Assembly: GCA_902767125.1 (NCBI GenBank)
Contig: CACXGJ010000018.1
Coordinates: forward strand, 1 to 6,023
Length of the DNA: 6,023 bases
From: an uncultured Ruminococcus sp.
Lineage (GTDB): Bacteria > Bacillota > Clostridia > Oscillospirales > Acutalibacteraceae
Reading direction: 5' to 3'
Part shown: positions 5,858 through 6,023 of the stretch, one piece after another
How the letters are laid out: each line of letters starts with the position of its first letter
Numbering within the stretch: the stretch's first letter is position 1
Translations under genes and position numbers: made by a program
The notes under the pieces: model-generated
The model's database searches: none
What the model was told of the DNA's origin: nothing
The model's input: only the letters and a program-made list of their open reading frames with translations

Positions 5858-6023
5858 AAAACAAATAAAAGGCTTTCCGCTGAAATTACAGTCACTTGCA
5901 CAGACTGACATTGATAACCGTGCCTATGTTTCAACGGAATTAGTCCCCGTTTTTGAAATGGAGGACGGATATTTTCAGATGACAGTGAATTACAGGATAA
6001 AATTAGCTGACGGATATATTCAC
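5838..6023 (+). CDS. Unrecognised protein, N-terminal 62 residues (cut by right edge)
   Basis: An open frame begins at ATG 5838, overlapping the last 20 bases of the AlkD-like gene, and runs without a stop to the window end. AAAGGAG at 5824-5830, seven bases upstream, is one of the best ribosome binding sites in the window. The product begins MTRETAKKQIKGFPLKLQSL and continues with a probably beta-rich stretch (VSTELVPVFE, then GYFQMTVNYRIKL). There is no signal peptide or membrane segment in the visible part. I do not recognise a family. The tight overlap suggests co-translation with the AlkD-like protein, but the fragment alone gives no function. Confidence 0.75.
   Translation, partial: MTRETAKKQIKGFPLKLQSLAQTDIDNRAYVSTELVPVFEMEDGYFQMTVNYRIKLADGYIH

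Overview
The window looks like chromosomal DNA of a low-GC Gram-positive bacterium of the class Clostridia, most likely Ruminococcus or a relative in the Oscillospiraceae. This is an inference from the AT-rich composition, strong AGGAGG/AGGTG-type ribosome binding sites, frequent TTG/GTG starts, the Firmicutes-style ABC ATPase, and a DUF3783-type protein. No database search was possible.

Layout. Positions 1-315 hold the N-terminal third of an ABC transporter ATPase on the minus strand, running off the left edge. A 170-base divergent intergenic region follows. It carries a strong extended -10 promoter facing right and a weaker, probably activator-dependent promoter facing left with an 11-base-spaced direct repeat. 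From about 490 to the right edge every gene is on the plus strand and tightly packed: lepA (elongation factor 4), a DUF3783-type protein, a small GIY-YIG nuclease, a RecQ-family helicase, two small two-helix membrane proteins, an AlkD-type DNA alkylation repair protein, and the start of an unrecognised gene cut by the right edge. Four junctions overlap (4, 17, about 8 and 20 bases) and recQ to the first membrane gene is separated by 2 bases. The block from 2362 onward is therefore probably one transcript, possibly continuous with lepA because the only hairpin after lepA is weak.

Function. The recognisable genes downstream of lepA lean towards DNA processing: a nuclease, a 3'-5' helicase and an alkyl-base repair protein. 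The most unusual point is the RecQ architecture. The zinc-binding cysteines are followed almost directly by an HRDC domain, with no room for the winged-helix (RQC) domain of E. coli-type RecQ. Several starts need revising on ribosome-binding-site evidence: TTG for lepA and recQ, and ATG rather than an upstream GTG for the AlkD-like gene. I see no mobile element, CRISPR array, tRNA, rRNA or riboswitch, and no convincing previously undescribed system. The region reads as an ordinary housekeeping/repair operon with a few details worth checking.
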